Assembly (NCBI RefSeq): GCF_013178945.1
Contig: NZ_JABFDM010000018.1
Location: 78,270 to 117,979 of the forward strand
Source of the DNA: Bradyrhizobium aeschynomenes
Lineage (GTDB): Bacteria; Pseudomonadota; Alphaproteobacteria; Rhizobiales; Xanthobacteraceae
DNA length: 39,710 bases
Direction: 5' to 3'
A program made the position numbers and the translations under genes. Each line of letters starts with the position of its first letter. The first letter of the stretch is position 1. Positions 32,901 to 39,710 of the stretch are shown piece by piece. Below the pieces are notes generated by a model. That model ran no database searches. It saw only the letters and a list, made by a program, of their open reading frames with translations, and was not told the origin of the DNA.

Positions 32901-33623
32901 CGCAGCGCTGCCGGCAACATCTACGTCAACCGCAACGTCATCGGCGCCGTCGTCGGCGTGCAGCCGTTTGGCGGCTCCGGCCTGTCCGGAACGGGGCCGA
33001 AGGCCGGCGGCCCGCTGTATCTGCGCCGGCTGTTCGCGACGCCGCCGCGCCAGCGGCTCATGGCGTCGCAGCCCGACGCAGTCACGCGCTCTTACCTCGA
33101 CGGGTTGCGCGCCAGCGGACATGCCGAGGCCGCGCTGGCGTGCGAGGCGCATGGGACCCAGCTGTTGGCCGGCTTCGAGATCGAGCTGCCAGGCCCCGTC
33201 GGCGAGCAGAACATCTATCGCATCACCTCGCGCGGCGCCGTCGCTGCACTGGCGCAAAGCGCGCAGGCGCTGCTGATCCAGATCGGCGTCATCCTCATGA
33301 CCGGCAACGACGCATTCGTCGAACGCGCCAACCCTGCTTGTGCCGTGTTGGGACCGCTCACCAGCCAGTTGCGCGGCCGCCTGCGGATCGTCGACAGCTG
33401 GCGGGCTCTCCGCGATCTGCAGGCTGTGCTCGCCGAAGGCGAAACGGATGAATTGATTGCGCTCGGCCGCGACCTCGCCGCGCGCCCCGGGCCGATCATC
33501 CCGCTCGTCACGCCGCGCACCAGCGACGGCTGCTACGATCTCGACCGGCTGGTCACCGAGGTCAGTCTCTCCACCAACACCGCAGCTGCCGGCGGCAATG
33601 CTAGCCTGATGTCGATCGGCTGA
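29955..33623 (+). CDS. putA: Bifunctional proline dehydrogenase / P5C dehydrogenase, type B PutA
   Basis: This 1222-residue enzyme oxidises proline to glutamate in two steps. The proline dehydrogenase barrel (about 90-480) shows VRLVKGAYWDSEIKRAQ, FATHNARTLA, QCLHGMGEPLYEEV and APVGSHETLLAYLVRRLLEN. The P5C (aldehyde) dehydrogenase domain (about 560-1010) has Glu805 in AETGGQNALIV and the nucleophile Cys839 in SAGQRCSALR. A further C-terminal domain of about 180 residues follows. No N-terminal ribbon-helix-helix repressor domain is present. Size and layout match type-B PutA such as that of Sinorhizobium meliloti (about 1230), not the shorter Bradyrhizobium type-A form of about 1000. An alternative start at 29988 (MPFAQFG) is possible. 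Confidence 0.96.
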   Translation: MKTIDSLENVPMPFAQFGAQLRVQSGLRAAITSAYRRAEPECLAPLLELAALAEAPSQRAAALARDLVLRLRAKTRSGGIEGLIQEYSLSSQEGVALMCLAEALLRIPDAATRDALIRDKIATGDWRAHIGHSPSLLVNAATWGLIVTGRLTAAASEEGLASAVTRLIARGGEPIIRKGVTLAMRLMGEQFVAGQTIAEALSNGLRWEEQGFRYSYDMLGEAATTADDAARYFAAYETAIHAIGRHSAGRGIYEGPGISIKLSALHPRYSRIKRDRILAELLPRLKQLVGLARRYDIGLNIDAEEADRLDLSLDLLEALCLDRDLAGWNGIGFVVQAYQKRCAFVIDWLVDLARRSQRRLMVRLVKGAYWDSEIKRAQVDGLKDFPVFTRKSHTDVSYLACARKLLAAPDAVFPQFATHNARTLASIVEMAGPNFYRGQYEFQCLHGMGEPLYEEVVGCDRLDRPCRIYAPVGSHETLLAYLVRRLLENGANTSFVNRIADPAVSVDELIVDPVALVRSSQAPGAPHDKIRSPRRLFGARRRNSAGLDLSDEGELARLGEALAESGRLAWQALPSMAAERESQRLVRNPADLADIVGAVRDAAPAEIEAALVHAAAAAPRWASTGARERATCLRMAADEMEARGRVLIGLIVREAGKTFANAIGEVREAVDFLRYYADQIEDLADAGAHSPLGPVVCISPWNFPLAIFTGQIAAALAAGNPVLAKPAEETPLIAAEAARIINQAGLPPGALQLLPGDGRVGAALVADARVQGVMFTGSTAVARLIQKQLSERLTLHGQPVPLIAETGGQNALIVDSSALAEQVVGDVIASAFDSAGQRCSALRILCLQEEIADRTVAMLRGAMHELEIGNPARLSVDVGPVISAEARSTLDAHVAMMQARGHAVERLTLPPQAAHGTFVAPTIIEIASIFDVEREVFGPVLHVLRYRREQLADLIEAINLTGYGLTFGIHSRITETIARASSRSAAGNIYVNRNVIGAVVGVQPFGGSGLSGTGPKAGGPLYLRRLFATPPRQRLMASQPDAVTRSYLDGLRASGHAEAALACEAHGTQLLAGFEIELPGPVGEQNIYRITSRGAVAALAQSAQALLIQIGVILMTGNDAFVERANPACAVLGPLTSQLRGRLRIVDSWRALRDLQAVLAEGETDELIALGRDLAARPGPIIPLVTPRTSDGCYDLDRLVTEVSLSTNTAAAGGNASLMSIG

Positions 33624-33743
33624 GAAGACAGGTATGCCGTCCCGGGCTGGCTCGAAGCCGCAGGACAGGATAGGGGAGAACACCGTCATCGTCGGCCCGC
33701 TTCGCCCGCTGACGCACGCTTCGCTCCGATCGAGGACACCTTG

Positions 33744-34991
33744 ATGTCGACCATCCTGTTCAAGAACGCCGCTCTGCTCGACCCGCTGCAGCCCGACCTG
33801 CTCGAAGGGCGGCACGTGCTGGTCGAAGGCGACCTGATCAAGGAGGTCTCGGACAAGCCACTGCAGGCGAGCGCCGACCGGACCATCGATCTCCAGGGCA
33901 AGACCCTGATGCCCGGCCTGATCGACCTGCACGTCCATGCGATCGCGGTCGAGCTCAACCTCGCCCAGCAGGTGCAGATGCCGAACGTGCTGGTGACCCT
34001 GCGCTCGGCGATTTTGCTGAAGGGCATGTTGCGCCGCGGTTTCACCACGGTGCGCGACGCCGGCGGCGCCGGCTATCCGCTGAAGCAGGCGGTCGACACC
34101 GGCCTCACCGAAGGCCCGCGGCTGTTCGTCTCCGGCCGTGCGCTGAGCCAGACCGGCGGCCATGGCGACATGCGGGCGCGCACCGATTTCCTCTCCGACA
34201 ACGCGCCGTGTCCGTGTTGCGTGCGCGTCGGCGCGCTGGCGCGCGTCGCCGACGGCGTGGATGCCGTGCGCAAGGCGGTGCGCGAGGAGCTGCAGATGGG
34301 CGCCGACCAGATCAAGATCATGGCGTCAGGCGGGGTGGCGTCGCCGACCGATCCGGTCGGCGCGTTCGGCTATTCCGAGGACGAGATCCGCGCCATCGTT
34401 GCCGAGGCGAGGGGACGCGGCACCTATGTGCTGGCGCACGCCTACACGGCCGAGGCGATCGCGCGCGCGGTGCGCTGCGGCGTGCGCACCATCGAGCATG
34501 GCAACCTCGTCGATCTGCCGACGGCGCGCCTGATGGCCGAGCACGGCGTCTACGTGATTCCGACGCTCGTCACCTATGAGGCGCTTGCCAATGAGGGCGC
34601 GCAATACGGCCTGCCGCCGGAGAGCGTCGCGAAGATCGCGGACGTGCGCGACGCCGGGTTGCGCTCGCTCGAGATCTATCGCGAAGCCGGCGTGAAGATG
34701 GGCTTCGGCAGCGACCTGCTGGGCCCGTCGCAGCGGCTGCAGAGCGACGAGTTTCGCATCCGCGCCGAGATTCTCGGTCCCCGCGAAGCGATCGCCAGCG
34801 CCACCGTGATCGGCGCCGAGGTGCTGGGCATGGAAGGCAAGCTCGGCCGCATCGCGCCGGGCGCGATTGCGGATCTTCTCGTCGTCGACGGCAATCCGCT
34901 GCGCGACGTGTCTTGCCTGCTCGGCCAGGGCGATCACATCCCGCTGGTGATGAAGGCGGGCAAGCTTCATATCGATCGGCGCGACTCCTGA
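33744..34991 (+). CDS. COG1228-type amidohydrolase, possible prolidase
   Basis: This 415-residue metal-dependent hydrolase has the two-domain amidohydrolase plan. An N-terminal beta-sandwich leads to DLHVH (His63, His65). The metal-bridging Lys is in DQIKIMASGG, metal His residues are in LAHAYT and TIEHGN, and the Asp is in FGSDLLG; the sandwich closes with GAIADLLVVDGNPLRD. Some members of this group have been shown to be Xaa-Pro or Xaa-Lys/Arg dipeptidases. Position just downstream of putA supports a prolidase feeding proline to PutA, but 120 bp separate them and substrate is inference. The start is the ATG at 33744; a TTG one codon earlier is less likely. Confidence 0.88.
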   Translation: MSTILFKNAALLDPLQPDLLEGRHVLVEGDLIKEVSDKPLQASADRTIDLQGKTLMPGLIDLHVHAIAVELNLAQQVQMPNVLVTLRSAILLKGMLRRGFTTVRDAGGAGYPLKQAVDTGLTEGPRLFVSGRALSQTGGHGDMRARTDFLSDNAPCPCCVRVGALARVADGVDAVRKAVREELQMGADQIKIMASGGVASPTDPVGAFGYSEDEIRAIVAEARGRGTYVLAHAYTAEAIARAVRCGVRTIEHGNLVDLPTARLMAEHGVYVIPTLVTYEALANEGAQYGLPPESVAKIADVRDAGLRSLEIYREAGVKMGFGSDLLGPSQRLQSDEFRIRAEILGPREAIASATVIGAEVLGMEGKLGRIAPGAIADLLVVDGNPLRDVSCLLGQGDHIPLVMKAGKLHIDRRDS

Positions 34992-35011
34992 ACGGGCCCG
35001 TCAGGCGTCGC
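34981..35011. terminator. Bidirectional hairpin between convergent genes
   Basis: GCGACTCCTGA (34981-34991) pairs with TCAGGCGTCGC (35001-35011) over 11 bp with one mismatch, around a 9-base loop ACGGGCCCG. It spans the end of the amidohydrolase gene and the whole 21-base gap to the convergent ABC ATPase gene. It is placed to stop transcription from both sides. T-runs are absent, as in many GC-rich terminators. Confidence 0.55.
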
Positions 35012-35012
35012 T

Positions 35013-35885
35013 TCAGAGTATGTCGGCGATGGAATGGCCCTGCAGCTCGATGCTGAGCCCCTGCATGCCGAGATCAGTGATCTCGCCGCCCATCGCCTTC
35101 AGGCTTTCCTCGCGGATCAGCGACATCAGGCCACGCCGCAGCGCCAGGAACTCGGACGACATCATCATGGCCTGCTGTCGCGGCCGCTCCAGCGGAATCT
35201 GGATCTCGGCCTTGATCGAGCCGGGGCGCGCGGTCATGCAGTAGACGCGGTCCGACAGGAAAATCGCCTCGTCGATGTCATGGGTGACGAACAGAACCGA
35301 GATCTTCAGCCGCTGCCACATGTTGGTGAGGATCTGCTGCATGATGATGCGAGTCTGCGCATCGAGCGCGCCGAACGGCTCGTCGAGCAGCAGCACCTTG
35401 GGGCCGGTGGCGAGTGCGCGCACGATGCCGACACGCTGCTTCATCCCGCCGGAGAGCCGCTCGGGATAGTGGTTCTCGAACGCCTCGAGGCCCGCGAGCC
35501 CCAACAAGGTGCGTGCCGCGCGTGCGCGCTCGAATTTCGGCATGCCGCGCATCTTCAGCCCGAACTCGACGTTCTCGCGCACCGTCTTCCACGGAAATAG
35601 CGAGTACTGCTGGAACACCATGCCGCGTTCGGCGCTCGGTCCGGTGACGGCGTTGCCGTCCACCGTGACGATGCCGCAGGTCGGCTTCAGGAAGCCCGCC
35701 ACGGCATTGAGCAGTGTCGACTTGCCGCAGCCCGAGGGACCGACGATCGAGACGAACTCGCCGGGTGCGACATGGATCTGCGTGTCGGTGACGGCCTCGA
35801 CGGCGCCGTCGATGGTCTCATAGCTCAAGGCGAAGTTGCGGACCTCGATATGGCCTTGTCGGGTCTCCAATGCGGCGTGGCTCAT
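35013..35885 (-). CDS. NitT/TauT-type ABC transporter ATPase
   Basis: This 290-residue ATPase is of the SsuB/TauB/NrtD group. It has Walker A GPSGCGKST (Lys55), the Q-loop in VFQQYSLFPWKT, signature LSGGMKQRV, Walker B VLLLDEPFGALD and switch His in LFVTHDIDEA. The C-terminal extension after SDRVYCMTARPG is longer than usual and ends without a known domain. The start at MSHAALE follows GGAGGTCAC and overlaps the permease gene by 4 bp. A longer frame from 36293 lies inside the permease gene and is rejected. It powers uptake through the permease at 35882-36769. Confidence 0.93.
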   Translation of the reverse strand: MSHAALETRQGHIEVRNFALSYETIDGAVEAVTDTQIHVAPGEFVSIVGPSGCGKSTLLNAVAGFLKPTCGIVTVDGNAVTGPSAERGMVFQQYSLFPWKTVRENVEFGLKMRGMPKFERARAARTLLGLAGLEAFENHYPERLSGGMKQRVGIVRALATGPKVLLLDEPFGALDAQTRIIMQQILTNMWQRLKISVLFVTHDIDEAIFLSDRVYCMTARPGSIKAEIQIPLERPRQQAMMMSSEFLALRRGLMSLIREESLKAMGGEITDLGMQGLSIELQGHSIADIL

Positions 35886-36769
35886 CGTGACCTCCAAGGC
35901 ATCACCAGTTGTCCGGCGGCGCGGATCACGAGGCTCGAGCCGAGCCCGAGCACCCCGATCGCGATCATGCCGAGCGCGATGTCGGCATATTGAACCAGCG
36001 AGTACGCCTCCCAGGTGAAGTAGCCGATGCCGAACTGTCCCGAGATCATCTCGGCCGCGATCAGCGACACCCATGCGACGCCCATGCCGACGGTGAGGCC
36101 GGTGAAGATGTGCGGCAGCGACGCCGGGAAGTAGACCTCGCGAAAGATCGAGGTCTCGCGCGCGCCGAGGCATTTGGCGGCGCGCACGAGCACGGGATCG
36201 ACCAGCGTCATGCCGTGCAGCGTATTGACCAGGATCGGGAAGAACGAGCCGAGGAAGGTGATGAAGACGATGCTCTGCTCGTTGGTCGGCCACAGCATGA
36301 TCGCCATCGGGACCCAGGCGATGGCTGGGATCGGGCGCAGCACCTCCGCGACCGGAAAGACGATCTCGTGCACCAGTTTGAAGCGGCCCATGATCAGGCC
36401 GAGCGGAACGCCGACCAGTGCAGCCAGCGAGAACCCGATGAAGATCCGGCGGCAGCTGAGCAGGATGTGCATCAGGAATTTGGGGTCATGGATCGCCTTG
36501 GTAAAGCTCGCATAGACCGCCAGGGGCGCCGGCACGTTGGTGAACTTCACGAAGAAGACGACGCGGTAGGTCGTCAGCAGATGCCAGGTGATCAGGAACG
36601 CGATCAGCGAGGCAGTGCCGATCAGCAAGGCCCGCAGCCTGTCCTGGTTGAGCCGGAACCAGCGCGCTGCGCGGGCGGAAAACTCCGGCCGGCTCGGCGG
36701 GATGGCGGCGCCAGGCGCGGCGGTTGCCGCGGCCTGGTTGGGCGAGGTCATGAGGGCGGGGCTGCTCAA
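35882..36769 (-). CDS. NitT/TauT-type ABC transporter permease (TTG start)
   Basis: This 295-residue permease is of the SsuC/TauC group with about six hydrophobic helices. The family's coupling loop region reads AIAWVPMAIMLW, and VRAAKCLGARETSIFREVY is the conserved EAA-type segment. The start is placed at a TTG whose last two bases form the TGA stop of the upstream gene. GGGAGG sits seven bases before it, whereas the first in-frame ATG (36751) has no ribosome-binding site. It is the middle gene of a three-gene operon, overlapping by 4 bp on both sides. It forms a homodimeric pore for the substrate of the 36766-38181 binding protein. Confidence 0.92.
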   Translation of the reverse strand: MSSPALMTSPNQAAATAAPGAAIPPSRPEFSARAARWFRLNQDRLRALLIGTASLIAFLITWHLLTTYRVVFFVKFTNVPAPLAVYASFTKAIHDPKFLMHILLSCRRIFIGFSLAALVGVPLGLIMGRFKLVHEIVFPVAEVLRPIPAIAWVPMAIMLWPTNEQSIVFITFLGSFFPILVNTLHGMTLVDPVLVRAAKCLGARETSIFREVYFPASLPHIFTGLTVGMGVAWVSLIAAEMISGQFGIGYFTWEAYSLVQYADIALGMIAIGVLGLGSSLVIRAAGQLVMPWRSR

Positions 36770-38181
36770 GTCTTGCCTCCCGCCACTGCCAGCTTCACCG
36801 CCTCATCCAGTCCCATCACCTTGCCGCCGATCTTCGCGGCATGGGCCTCCGCATCCTTCTTCAGCAGGAACGGCGCGATCTCGCCATTGGCGGCGGCGAA
36901 GAAGGCCTGGTCGGCGAACAGCTTGATGCCACGCGCGGTGTCGAACACATAGGCGACATTGATCTTCTTGCCCTTGGCCTTGAGGTCGGCATAGGCGCCG
37001 AGTGTGCAGGCGGCGCTGCTGAAGGCTGTGATGCCCTCGCCGTCGACCCAGACCTCGCCGGCCTTGCGCGGCTCGGTGATCGGCTTGTTGCAGAACTTGT
37101 CCTCGCCGGAGACCTCATAGTTCGCGGTGCTGGCGAGCTCCTTGTCGTAGTCGAGCTTGAGCTCGGCATAGGCCTTGCGGACGTAGCTGTCGTCGACCCA
37201 TTTCTTCGGATCGAACTCCTTCATGCGGCCGAGGCTCTGCAGCACCTTGACGTCGGTCGCCGCGGCATCGACCAGCGCCGGCTTGATCGTCGGATCCGTG
37301 GTCATGTTGCCGCCGGGGCCGAGGAAGATGTAGACGACCTCCTTGTTGATCCCGGTCCATTCCTGGATTTTTTCGGCCGCCGCCTTCGGATCCTGGCGCA
37401 GCCACTGGTTGGCGGCAATCACCGCCTTGATATAGGCGACGACGACCTCGGGGTATTTCTCGGCGAAGTCGGTGCGGACGACGACGCCGTGGAAGGTCGG
37501 CAGGTTGGTCTGGACGCCGTCGTAGATCTTGCGCGCAAAGCCGCGGAACGGCAGCAACTCGGCGAACGGCACGAAATCGGCGTGGGCGTCGATCTTCTTC
37601 TCCTGCAGGTTGGTCGATCCGACCTCCGGCGTCTGGCTCACGAGCTGGAAGAAGTCCGCCGGATAGCCGCTGTCCTGAAGCGCCTTCAGCACCATGCCAT
37701 GTGCGGCCGAGCCGAATGGCACGCTGACCAGCTTGCCCTTGAGGTCGGAAAGTTCGTAGTAGGGCGAGTCCTTGTGAACGACAATGCCGTTACCGGAGCC
37801 GGCGAGGCTGTAGGCTGCGACCGCGATCAGCCGGCTCTTGCTCTCGGGATTGTTCTCGAAAGTGAAGCCGTTCACGATCAGCGGGTAGTCGCCCATCATG
37901 CCGAATTGCAGCTTGTTCGCCATCATGCCGTTGGTGACGGGCGGACCGGAGGTGAAGTTCTGCCACTCGATCTCGAACTTGATGTTGGCGTATTTGCCGT
38001 CCTTGGGGAGATACTTCTCCAGCAGCTTGAGCTGCCGCACGATGGTGCCGGCGGTGACCGTGTTGGTCGTCGTATCCTGGGTCCCGATCCCGATCGTGAC
38101 GGTCTCTGCTGCGACAGGCTGCGCCGCGATCAGGGACAGACAGGTGACGGACAGTAAGAGCGCGTGATGGCAGCGGACCAT
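36766..38181 (-). CDS. NitT/TauT-type binding protein with NosL-like C-terminal domain
   Basis: This protein has 471 residues from the chosen start. A signal peptide (about 1-25, ending PVAA-ET) precedes a type II periplasmic binding fold (about 27-345) of the SsuA/NrtA kind, with NGMMANKLQFGMMGDYP, LVSVPFGSAAHGMVLKAL and VVVAYIKAVIAANQWLRQDP. Such proteins are normally 310-340 residues. The extra part (about 361-465) resembles NosL: FCNKPITEP (Cys364), then VDGEGITAFSSAACTLGAY, VAYVFDTARGIKLFADQAFF, and a C-terminal DAEAHAAKIGGKVMGLDEAV like the NosL ending. The NosL double-Cys motif is reduced to one Cys plus Cys392. The ATG at 38181 has GGGG six bases upstream; the ATG at 38187 directly abuts that run. 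Confidence 0.85.
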   Translation of the reverse strand: MVRCHHALLLSVTCLSLIAAQPVAAETVTIGIGTQDTTTNTVTAGTIVRQLKLLEKYLPKDGKYANIKFEIEWQNFTSGPPVTNGMMANKLQFGMMGDYPLIVNGFTFENNPESKSRLIAVAAYSLAGSGNGIVVHKDSPYYELSDLKGKLVSVPFGSAAHGMVLKALQDSGYPADFFQLVSQTPEVGSTNLQEKKIDAHADFVPFAELLPFRGFARKIYDGVQTNLPTFHGVVVRTDFAEKYPEVVVAYIKAVIAANQWLRQDPKAAAEKIQEWTGINKEVVYIFLGPGGNMTTDPTIKPALVDAAATDVKVLQSLGRMKEFDPKKWVDDSYVRKAYAELKLDYDKELASTANYEVSGEDKFCNKPITEPRKAGEVWVDGEGITAFSSAACTLGAYADLKAKGKKINVAYVFDTARGIKLFADQAFFAAANGEIAPFLLKKDAEAHAAKIGGKVMGLDEAVKLAVAGGKT

Positions 38182-38344
38182 TCTCATCCCCGTTCGGTTG
38201 GATGGTTGATGGCACCATGATGAAGGCCGCGTCCGCGAGCGCAAATCCGGAGTTCGGCAGCGGGTGGATTAGTTGCCGTCAAATCCCGGTTGCGTACTCC
38301 TTGGGCAATTTCGCACATGACAGCCGCTTGCATGAGCAGGCCGG
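38182..38344 (-). promoter_or_regulatory. Upstream region of the NitT/TauT-type operon
   Basis: These 163 bases separate the transporter operon from the Crp/Fnr-type gene. On the minus strand the stretch TTGACGGCAACTAATCC (38265-38281) contains a -35-like TTGACG and the 9-mer GCAACTAAT (38268-38276 as ATTAGTTGC on the plus strand). The same 9-mer occurs at 39560-39568, upstream of the DUF971 gene. No convincing -10 was found. A promoter and regulator site are expected here; the shared 9-mer is only a hint. Confidence 0.3.
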
Positions 38345-39130
38345 CTAATCGGCGGCCTGACCGCGCATCTCTTCCAGGAGATCGGGCCGGCAAACCACGA
38401 TCTGCGAGCGCCGGGTCTGGACGATGCGCTTCTCCTGCATCCGCTTGAGGCTGATCGTCACCCACTGCCGCGTTGCGCCGACCATGTGAGCGATGTCGGC
38501 ATGGGTGAAGGCCGCGGCGATGACCTTGCCTTCGGGATCGTCGACGCCGTAGAGGTCGACCAGATGCAGCAGAAGATGCGCGAGCCGCTCGGTGATCGAA
38601 CGTGTCCCCAGCATTTGCGCCAGCGCGGAGTAGCACTTCCCCTTGAAGCTCAACCCTTCGATCAGCCCGATTGCGAGATTGGGGATCTCGGCGACCAGCG
38701 TTCGCAGCTCCTTGCCTGGCAGCTGAATCACGCTGGCATTGCTGGCGGCAACGCCCGACCATTGATGCACGCCGGTGTCGAACACCTCGGGGCCCCCGAC
38801 GAAGTTGCCGACATGCCAATAGGCGAGCGTGATCTCACGGCCCTGCGGCGAGGTGTAGAACACCCGGATGCGGCCGCTCTCGACCAGGAAAATGCCGTCG
38901 TGCTTTGCGCCCTGGCTGAACAGCGTCTGGCCGCGGTTGAGCACCTTGCGGCGGCCTTGCTTGAGCACCTGCTCGCGTTCGCGCAGGCTGAGCCTTTCGA
39001 TCAGCGACGGCGGGCCGCCGATGGATTGCTGGCTCTCGGTGAGCAGAAGCGACGAGCTGGTCACCGCGCGCGCTTGTGGCAGGGGCGTGGGCACGGCGTC
39101 CGCAGCTGATTTGGCCGCCTGCAGCAACAT
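38345..39130 (-). CDS. Crp/Fnr-family transcriptional regulator
   Basis: This 261-residue regulator has an N-terminal extension of about 45 residues and a cyclic-nucleotide-binding-type beta-barrel (about 55-165; QTLFSQGAKHDGIFLVESGR, and YWHVGNFVGGPEVF). The C-terminal winged helix-turn-helix reads FTHADIAHMVGATRQWVTIS. No Cys cluster for an iron-sulfur centre is visible in the N-terminal part, so it is not an oxygen-sensing Fnr. The start at 39130 follows GCGGAGG with seven-base spacing; the first Met of the longer frame (39145) has no such site. It lies just upstream of the NitT/TauT-type operon, in the same direction, which makes it the likely local regulator. The effector is unknown. Confidence 0.9.
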   Translation of the reverse strand: MLLQAAKSAADAVPTPLPQARAVTSSSLLLTESQQSIGGPPSLIERLSLREREQVLKQGRRKVLNRGQTLFSQGAKHDGIFLVESGRIRVFYTSPQGREITLAYWHVGNFVGGPEVFDTGVHQWSGVAASNASVIQLPGKELRTLVAEIPNLAIGLIEGLSFKGKCYSALAQMLGTRSITERLAHLLLHLVDLYGVDDPEGKVIAAAFTHADIAHMVGATRQWVTISLKRMQEKRIVQTRRSQIVVCRPDLLEEMRGQAAD

Positions 39131-39145
39131 GTCTTGCCTCCGCAT

Positions 39146-39160
39146 TGATCACGCTGATCA
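39146..39160. promoter_or_regulatory. Candidate operator before the Crp/Fnr-type gene
   Basis: TGATCA-CGC-TGATCA is a pair of self-complementary hexamers, so it is at once a direct and an inverted repeat. It lies 15-30 bases upstream of the regulator's start codon. Crp/Fnr proteins bind similar dyads (TTGAT-type half sites), though spacing here differs from the Fnr/FixK consensus. Autoregulation is an inference. Confidence 0.4.
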
Positions 39161-39202
39161 GAAGCGGAGCAATGTTCGTGCCATCCGGTGCGGCGCAGCC
39201 GT

Positions 39203-39496
39203 TCAGGCCGCGGCCAGCTCCCGCAGGTATGATGTCGGATAGATGCCGCGATTGTGGCCGTCGGAAAACCCGATATTCAGCCCGTAACCGAGATCGCCGA
39301 CCGCCACGATGGCGATGCCGGGGAACTGCGCCGGGAAGCGGCCGTCGAAGCGGGCGCGCTTGCAATGCGCGCACATGCAGGAAAGGCGCAGCCGTTCGGC
39401 CGATATCACGGCAGGACCAGCGCCGCTCGCGCTCCGCAGCAGCAACGACGAAAGGTCCGCGCTGACTTCGCCGTCCGCGATTTCAACATCCCTCAT
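39203..39496 (-). CDS. DUF971 (GBBH-like N-terminal domain) protein
   Basis: This small protein of 97 residues belongs to the DUF971 family, which is related to the N-terminal domain of gamma-butyrobetaine hydroxylase. Family marks are the Cys/His pattern LSCMCAHCKRARFDGRFP and the C-terminal VGDLGYGLNIGFSDGHNRGI followed by YPTSYLREL, matching the family 'SDGH..G.Y....LR' ending. The start at MRDVEIADG follows AGGAGG; the longer frame from 39661 lacks one and is rejected. It lies 72 bp upstream of the Crp/Fnr-type gene on the same strand. DUF971 proteins are linked to metal or iron-sulfur functions in some bacteria, but the role is not established. Confidence 0.85.
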   Translation of the reverse strand: MRDVEIADGEVSADLSSLLLRSASGAGPAVISAERLRLSCMCAHCKRARFDGRFPAQFPGIAIVAVGDLGYGLNIGFSDGHNRGIYPTSYLRELAAA

Positions 39497-39710
39497 GTTG
39501 CCTCCTGGTTGTGTCGTGGCCGCTGCCGAAAGGCTAGGCAAACGGAGCGAACCCACCCAGCAACTAATTGCCTGGTGGTTCGAATCCTTCGGCCTGATGC
39601 GTCGCTGCCGAGCGATCGGGCGGTGGGGTGGAGAAAGTTTGCAACTAGGGCGTGGACTCATAAGCCTTGGCCCAGAGGCGGGTTGAGCCGAGTGCGACTG
39701 CCGCGAGAAA
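39497..39710. promoter_or_regulatory. Right-edge region upstream of the DUF971 gene
   Basis: No gene is supported. An imperfect dyad CCAGCAA-CTAA-TTGCCTGG lies at 39557-39575, with half sites of CAA...TTG type as used by Crp/Fnr proteins. A further GCAACTA occurs at 39641-39647. The dyad lies about 60-80 bases before the DUF971 start, a reasonable place for an activator site. The function is inferred, and the window ends before any further gene can be judged. Confidence 0.3.

Noticed and set aside
29970..34163. 1397-codon antisense frame across putA
   Set aside because: It is a shadow of putA and the following amidohydrolase; the composition is Arg/Gln/His-rich and no family motif is seen.
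39141..39161. Canonical Fnr/FixK box (TTGAT-N4-ATCAA)
   Set aside because: The half sites are present but the spacing is wrong, so only a generic dyad is reported.

Overview
The window is GC-rich alphaproteobacterial chromosome. Codon choice, operon style and protein families (CUT2 and HAAT ABC transporters, type-B PutA, NitT/TauT transporter, Crp/Fnr regulator) point to a Bradyrhizobium-like soil bacterium. This is inferred from sequence character, not from a search. No RNA gene, CRISPR array, insertion sequence, integrase or phage gene was seen.

Layout. (1) 228-779: a lone secreted hypothetical protein, then about 540 bases with no convincing gene. (2) 1318-6029, minus strand: a CUT2-type sugar ABC transporter (binding protein, double ATPase, two permeases). 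A LacI-type regulator at 6252-7295 is divergent, and a perfect 14-bp palindrome lies between them. (3) 7578-9777, plus strand: a branched-chain-amino-acid-type (HAAT) binding protein, a strong hairpin, then an AraC-type regulator. (4) 9977-29689, plus strand: 18 tightly packed genes whose largest gap is 75 bases. In order they are two HAAT permeases; an ATPase; an ATPase fused to a Tm-1-like (UPF0261) domain; a PEP-hydrolase-like TIM barrel; a 965-residue SPFH/flotillin-like protein built of 11-residue repeats; two CoxG/MxaD-like SRPBCC proteins; FAD and 2Fe-2S subunits of a molybdenum hydroxylase; its large subunit split into two genes; a MoxR ATPase and a CoxE-type VWA protein; an amidohydrolase; a lactonase-type metallo-beta-lactamase protein; an SMP-30/isochorismatase fusion; and an azoreductase-like flavoprotein. 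(5) 29955-34991: PutA and a COG1228-type amidohydrolase that may be a prolidase. (6) 35013-38181, minus strand: a NitT/TauT-type ABC transporter whose binding protein carries a NosL-like C-terminal domain. A Crp/Fnr-type regulator (38345-39130) and a small DUF971 protein (39203-39496) lie upstream of it.

How the parts may work together. Region 4 reads as one uptake-and-degradation system. The transporter would import an unknown organic compound. The molybdenum hydroxylase, matured by MoxR/VWA and perhaps tied to the membrane by SRPBCC and SPFH proteins, would hydroxylate it. The amidohydrolase, lactonase and SMP-30/isochorismatase enzymes would open or hydrolyse lactone or amide intermediates. 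The substrate cannot be read from the sequence. The active-site loop is of xanthine-dehydrogenase type (AMRGFG), not the Cys-containing CO-dehydrogenase loop, so this is not a CO oxidation cluster despite the Cox-like accessory genes. This operon is the best candidate in the window for an undescribed system.
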